From Diabrotica undecimpunctata (Eukaryota > Arthropoda > Insecta > Coleoptera > Chrysomelidae), in the NCBI RefSeq assembly GCF_040954645.1, contig NC_092813.1, positions 19,722,235-19,786,234 on the forward strand: a DNA stretch of 64,000 nt, in the 5' to 3' direction. The notes under the pieces are model-generated. The model did not search any database. It saw only the letters and a list, made by a program, of their open reading frames with translations, and was not told where the DNA came from. This document shows, in pieces, positions 58,480 through 64,000 of the stretch. The translations under genes and the position numbers were made by a program. Within the stretch, counting starts at the first letter, position 1. Every line of letters begins with the position of its first letter.

Positions 58480-61400
58480 TCAGGGCAAAATATGTGAAAA
58501 GGTCCGGTCAAAGAATATCATTGTTTCGTAAAGTATCATTATCACCAATTAGCCTATATTTGTTCACTGCTGAACGTAGGCCTCCCGTAAAATTTTTCAC
58601 CTATTTCTATCTTAAGCTTCTTGCATCCAGTGTGGTGATGCGCTTGATATCATCCGTCCATCTAGTCGGTGGTCATCCTCTGTTTCGATATGCCTCTTGC
58701 CTTGGTCGCCATTCCAGAATCTTTCTGGTCCATCTATTATCCGTTAATCTGGCAACATGTCCATCGCAAGCCTATTTAGCCATGGCTATTTTTTCAATTG
58801 CGTCTGTGACTCCTATTCTTCTTCTTATTTCTAGGTTTGGTACTTTATCTCTGATGGTAATACCTAATATTGATCTTTCCATAGCGCGTTGTGTAATTCT
58901 TATTTTATCTATTGGTTTTTTTTGTCAGAGTCAGTGTTTCTGCACCATATGTAAGAACCGGTAAAACGCACTGGTTAAAAATTTATCTTTATAAACAAAC
59001 TGGGATAAGAGACCTGCCCATATGAGACCTATCCTTTTTTGTATTCCAGTTGTCTGATTATCTCGGCCTAAGCGAATCTCATGCCCTAGATATTTGTAAG
59101 CTATTACTTGGTCGATGCTATTTCTGTCAATCATAATTTTACCGCTGACTACAAGGTTGGTCATAAATTTTGTCTTTAAGGTGTTAATTTTAAGATCACT
59201 TGTTTTTGACACTTTATAGAGCATGTGCATTTTTGTAGCTTTATCAACTCTATCAGATATTAAAACGATGTCATCGGCAAATCTTAGGTGGTTCAGATCT
59301 TCCCCATTTATATTAAGTTCCCTGTTATCCTCTCGTTCCAGTTGCTTGAACATATATTCAAGAACAGTTGTAAACAATTTAGGGGAGATAGTATCAACCT
59401 GTCTAATTCCACGTTCTATTCGAAACTTCTTGGTATCTTCATGAAGGCGGACACAGGCTGCTGTACCAGTTTCGTAAATACTTTTAATCAAGGCGATATA
59501 TCGGTAGTCAATGCGGCAGTCGGCCAATGCTCGAAGCATTTTATGATGATCTATAGTATCAAACGCCTTTTCATAATCTACGAATATAAGAAAGATAGGC
59601 TTGTTATACTCTGTACACTATTTTATTAGCATTTTTATGACTTGTAGATGATCATTTGTTCCGTATCTGGAGCGGAACCCAGCCTGTTCACAAGGTTGGT
59701 AACTATCCAGTTTGTTTACAAGCCGTTTTTTATTATCTTCATGAATAGTTTGTATGTATGGGAGAGCCAACTAATAGGTCTGTAGTTGTTTAGGTCTAAA
59801 ATGTTACCTTTTTGTGCATTATGGATATTATGACATACTGCTACTGGGAGGGGGTTACGCCTCTTGTCAAACAAGTATTGAACATCTTTTTTAACATATT
59901 TACTAACGTTCCTCCTCCTTCTTTGATTTCTTCAATGACTATCCTATCTTCTCTAGGTGATTTATTGTTTTTCAAAATCCACAAAGAAAATAATTCCTGC
60001 AGCTGGCTATATACCACGTATCACAAAAAAAGAGGTTAATCTTTGTAAATGGGTATATTTTATAAAAACCCTTAAAAGGGCCACATCAAAAACACGAACG
60101 TTTTTGGAACAACAGTTCCATCATCAGGTTAAAATTACAGGTTACCATACCTGAGCCACCAAAATATCAGGGTAAAAACCCTTTAAAATATATAAAGTTA
60201 CCAAAGATTGTACATGATGTTATAAATATTATTTGATGTTTAATATTTTAATTAAATTTTACTACAGGTAATATACACCCATGCTTTAAGTGAGTTCCAG
60301 TGTCCGGAGAGTAAACCTCTTCAAACGGACTTCAGCTGGTAACTAGCTGGTAGTATTTTATAGAATATACCCATTTACAAAGATTAACCTCTTCTTTTTT
60401 ATTTACAAGTTTACAAATATTTTTCGATCCTTCAGTTATTTGTCGGCGCAGAACCTTTAAACTTTTATCTTTATCAATGGCTTGAGTTATGTATTCAGTG
60501 TTGTAATTTCTGATATCTTTTCGAATGGATTTTGTGATATCTTTGTTTATCTGTCTAAGTGTTATAAAATTATCTCTGTATTTGTCTTTCAATTCTCTTC
60601 TTTTGTTTATAAGATCTTTAGTAGCTTGAGTGAGTTTGTTCATTTTGTTTTTTCCTTTTTTCTTATATTTTCTATGAGCGTTTCGAATCGCACTATTTAT
60701 TCGCATGTTTGTTACCTCTATATCTAATGGATTTTCATTTAGATGTTCTATTACTTTCAGTTCTGAAGTTGAAATTCTAATAAGCTAGTCTATCTTCTAT
60801 AGATTTTCATTTATTAGAATGCCTCTCTCTTATCATTGCTGTCCTCTCTCGTCTAATATTGATCATTGTTTTTGCTCTAACCAACCGATAGTCACTCCCA
60901 ACAGTGATTTTATTAATTACTGTAACATCTTGGACAATTTTTTTTTCTGTTTGTGATGATGAAATCAATTTCGTTTTTTGTTATGCCATCTGGACTAGCC
61001 CACGTCCACTTACGTTGTTGGTTCTTTTTAAAAAATGTGTTCATCACATAGAGCCGATGATGCAACAAAAAATGTAGTCGCACACCTCCCCTGTCATTTC
61101 GCTCACCGTACCCAAATGAGCCCATAGCCACTTCTGTGTTATCTTCTTTAAAGCCAAGTTTAGCGTTAAAATTGTTGGTGCATATACTTGGATTATTTTA
61201 ATAGAGCGTCTCTCATTCAGTTTTAATAAGAGGTACACATCTCTTGAGCTTACACTCTCTATTTTTATAATTTTGTCTAGGTGTTTCTTCTGCACGAGAA
61301 AGCCTACGCCGCCGACTGCCTTCTCCAATGGAATGTAGCAGATGCCCTGATTTTAAAACTAATTGGTTTTCTCATTTTCTTCATATTTTGGAAAGTCCCA

Positions 61401-61650
61401 ATACATCTCATTTTTTACATTTAAGTTCTTACTGTAATTAAATGAGTTTATCTTCAGTTGCAAGCGTTCTTACGTTATAAGTGGTAATATGCAATGTTCG
61501 TTGTCCATGGGGAAAATTTGCCATTTCACTACCATGCTGGCCAGTGCGGGTTCGTAGCGGGATATATCGGGATGTGGTAATGATTGGAAAATGGGTAGGA
61601 AGATAGGTTGGGGACTTGGCCTTTCTTAAAGGCTTGGACATAGTAGAAAG
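58480..61650 (-). pseudogene. RTE-type LINE, full length but split by an insertion
   Basis: Minus strand. The endonuclease is at 61540-60900: TLHITTYNVRTLATEDKLI, GGVGFLVQKKHLDKIIKIES, RSIKIIQVYAPT, NTEVAMGSFGYGERNDRGG, TWASPDGITKNEIDFIITNR. The linker is at 60710-60410 (NSAIRNAHRKYKKKGKNK). RT at 59720-58940: EQAGFRSRYGTNDHLQVIKM, IFLIFVDYEKAFDTIDHHKM, GIRQVDTISPKLFT (Gly to Val), LRFADDIVLIS and AYKYLGHEIRLGRDNQ. C-terminal to about 58550: ACDGHVARLTDNRWTRKILE and WTDDIKRITTLDARSLR. Both catalytic motifs of the palm are intact. A Penelope-type insert occupies 60029-60395. Confidence 0.85.
60029..60395. mobile_element. Small insert with 37-bp inverted ends, Penelope-type sequence
   Basis: The left end aagaggttaatctttgtaaa (60029-, continuing tgggtatattttataaaa) is repeated in inverse at 60358-60395 with one or two changes. 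The interior contains cgaacgtttttggaacaaca and gttccatcatcaggtt, phrases of the kind seen in Penelope-like terminal repeats. It interrupts the RTE LINE between linker and RT. No protein coding. Confidence 0.6.
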
Positions 61651-61929
61651 TCAGTAGCTAGCGTATGGCAGGGACACCACTCCCTGTAGCAACCTGTCCT
61701 CTACCGGGATCATAGAGGAGTGCTACCCGCTGCCGTTTATGAGTGCTTGCACGGCCGCACGGCGTAACGTATGTGAGTGATTTAATCAGTCCTATTCGTC
61801 TCTCTTTAGAGTTGCCGTGAATCAAATTATGATACATACCTAAAATGATAACCAACGTTTAGTATGGGACATAACACGCAAAGAAAAATGAGTGTTAAAT
61901 GTACGATAACGATAATTTTTTTTAATCAC
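61651..61929 (-). other. Probable 5'UTR of the RTE element
   Basis: GC-richer sequence (agtggtgtccctgccatacg, cgggtagcactcctct on the minus strand) directly before the endonuclease; no reading frame with a domain. Its 5' limit is not defined. Confidence 0.35.
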
Positions 61930-63420
61930 AGCATACAAACTAATTTTCTCTCTAGTCGTCTCCATCCATCGCCTTCTTCCGCCATGCACGTATTCCCATA
62001 TTTCTCACGTCTTCATCGATGTTATCAAGGAACCTTGTTCCGGGTCTTACTCTTTTTCTTTGATCAATGGGTCTATCAAGGAGCGTTTTTTAGCTGCGTC
62101 ATTTTGTTTCATTCGCATTACATGCCCTATCCATCTTAGACGTCCTATCTTAATATGTTTACAATATCTGGTTTCTGATATATTTAATAAAGTTCGAAAA
62201 TGTATTGTCTTCTCCACACTCCTTTGTCATTCTCTGCTCCATATATTCGCCTTAGTACTTTTCTTTCAAAACATCCTAATATGTTTTCATTACTTTTGTT
62301 AGAGTCCAGGTTTCTGAACCATATGTTAGGATTGGGTGAATTATTGTTTTGTAGAGTTTCATGTTTTTATTTTTCGATATAATTGTAGATTTAAGGAGTA
62401 GATTGAGCTCAAAATAGCATCTATTGGCCGTGCAAATTTTGCGGTTTATCCCTACGGTAGTATTATCCCTGATGCAGCCCGTTATTTATTTTAAAAGGTT
62501 CAGACAGTTCCCACTGGATTCGTACTTTACATACAATTTTTTTAATAGTTAGTTTTGTTAAATTTACCAATTGATTTGGTATTCCTAGCTCTTTGCCATT
62601 TCACTACCACTACTGCTTTAAACATTTCTATTCTATTCACAGAGTCGTAGGCTACTTTGTAGTCTATAAATATGTAATAAATATCTACGCCATATTCCAG
62701 TTCTTTTTTTAACTCTTAGGGATGCAATTTGATGAATTGTCGATTTACCACCTCTAAACCAGTCTGGTATTTTCACACTATCCGTTCTGCATATAGTGCC
62801 ATACGGTGACATAGTACCTTGGACAATTTTTTTCTACGCTGCATTTAGATGCGTAATTCCTCTGTGGTTAGATCATTTAAATATTTCTACTTTTTTATGT
62901 ATAGTGCAATCATAATATTCCAATCATTACGGAGGGGTTTCTATGTCCACATTTTTTATGAGCTGCTGTAATGACATTATGGTATCGTGGCCACCTTCTT
63001 TATACAGTTTAGCTGAGAGATTATCTATTCCATGTGATTTGTTTTTGACTAGTTTTTCAACTGCCTTTTTAAATTCAAGAATGGTTGTTGGTTCTTATTT
63101 CCTTATTCTCTCTCGTCTGTTCACCTGTCCTCATCTCTTTCGTTATCCTTTTCTTGTTTGCATTGACTTGTGGTTGCTTTTAATTCCTTTCTGTTGATGT
63201 TAAGTTTCTTACAGAATGCTCTGAATTCTTTCTCTCTGTTGTGGTTTTCTATATATTTAAGGTCTTCATTTAAGCGGTTTCGTTTTTTTCTTTTGTGTAT
63301 ACTCTTTTCTTCTCTTCTCTTTGTCTGGTACTTCTCTACTACAGTTGTTCTAGTTTGTCGGGTTAACATCTTTCTATACGATTTATTTTACCATTTTCTT
63401 GCATTCTTGCATTCATTATC
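61930..63420 (-). pseudogene. RTE-like LINE, degraded
   Basis: Minus strand: KRRNRLN-like basic linker with REKEFRAFCKKLNINRKELK (63369-63121), LKRQLKN, then LTTEELRI and VLCHRMALYAERIVKIPDWF near 62790, where the RT begins. Then MKLYKTIIHPILTYGSETWT (62365-62300), and in another frame PIDQRKRVRPGTRFLDNIDE, DVRNMGIRAWRKKAMDG (62070-61960). FADD and the first catalytic motif are not readable. It lies 280 bp right of the previous RTE, in the same orientation. Confidence 0.72.
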
Positions 63421-64000
63421 AAATCAATAATTTTTACGGGAACAACTTTCTGTTACTATTGTATTTTCGCTGCTGCTTCAAATTTTTTCCTTTATTCTGG
63501 TTCAGTAGGAGTATATTTTTATCTGGCCTTCCTCATTTACATTTTGATTCCTTAGTCTCTTGGTGATGTTTTTTGACTACATTTTGGTATATTTTTGTAC
63601 TATAAAAAAGTAGCATTAAGCTATTCTTTTAGCCCTCTAGCTGTCCCTGGCCCTGAGATATCCCCCTCGAAAAGGTCAAAAATAGCCATTTTTACCCTAT
63701 TTTTTAAGAGCTCATTGCACTGATTTTAACTCACAAGGCCTTATTTTGTTATCTGTTCTTATAATGTCAGCATTTTATTAAAACAATTTACAAAGCCGCA
63801 AAAGATAAGGTTTATTTTATAGGCCAAGAAGAACAAAAATAGAACTTACAAAAGTTTATGATTTTTAACGAATTGTTAATATTTAATGAAACAAGGAAAA
63901 AAATTATAGAAACCGTTAAATTAAATCATTTTTAAGTACCTTTTAAACGAGCAATGGTAAATTAAAATCTATGTAGTAGATTCGAAGATACAGCTGATTA
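63421..64000. other. No recognisable gene
   Basis: AT-rich, with one GC-richer stretch at 63640-63670 (ctctagctgtccctggccct). No coding signal. Confidence 0.45.

Overview
The window is a transposon graveyard from an animal nuclear genome, most likely an insect (possibly a beetle, but the sequence does not settle the species). It is AT-rich, with long (TA)n tracts and dozens of nested, mostly dead transposable elements. I found no host gene, rRNA, tRNA or CRISPR array that I could support. No coding region longer than a fragment is free of lesions.

Layout. 1-6521: a Jockey-like LINE on the minus strand (copy 1), with gag ORF1, endonuclease/RT ORF2, three tandem copies of its 3' end, and a structured 3' block at the window edge. 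It is inserted into repeat A (6522-6985). 7000-8345: a rotted LINE fragment carrying repeat B. 8360-13130: a second, I/Jockey-type LINE on the plus strand, interrupted by two small LINE 3'-end insertions with recognisable target-site duplications. It is followed by a hAT tail (13140-13504) and a DD41D mariner-like transposase (13563-14635). 15497-16690: a second copy of repeat A, with repeat B inverted relative to the first locus. 16901-17463: a 293-bp palindrome between two (TA)n tracts. 19124 to about 25066: the best Jockey-like copy (copy 2), whose ORF2 is one unshifted frame of 896 codons broken by only three stop codons.

25840-37260 holds RTE-like, pogo/Tigger-like, CR1/Jockey-like and restriction-endonuclease-type LINE debris. 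It also holds a Penelope-like element (34099-35080) with a GIY-YIG domain between 94-bp inverted arms and (TA)n tracts. 37845-40250 is a nearly complete piggyBac element with terminal repeats and a TTAA/TTGA target site. 41170-43960 is an almost full-length RTE-type LINE. 44725-45320 is another pogo-like piece. 47140-47400 is an orphan copy of the structured block. 47788-50443 is a candidate MULE bounded by inverted arrays of one short motif. From 53.4 kb to 63.4 kb four RTE-type LINE remnants lie end to end on the minus strand, one split by a small Penelope-type insertion.

The most interesting material is RNA-level structure in the Jockey-like family. Comparing copies 1 and 2 gives an ungapped 5' end with an initiator-like start, a DPE-type GGACGTG at exactly +28, and a 5'-terminal hairpin whose stem changes by compensation around a conserved loop. 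There is a second compensating 5'UTR hairpin, a dispersed 3' block with a compensated stem, and a 21-bp hairpin in the 3' region whose only non-Watson-Crick pairs are G.U in the sense strand. All functional statements rest on motif reading; no database search was possible.
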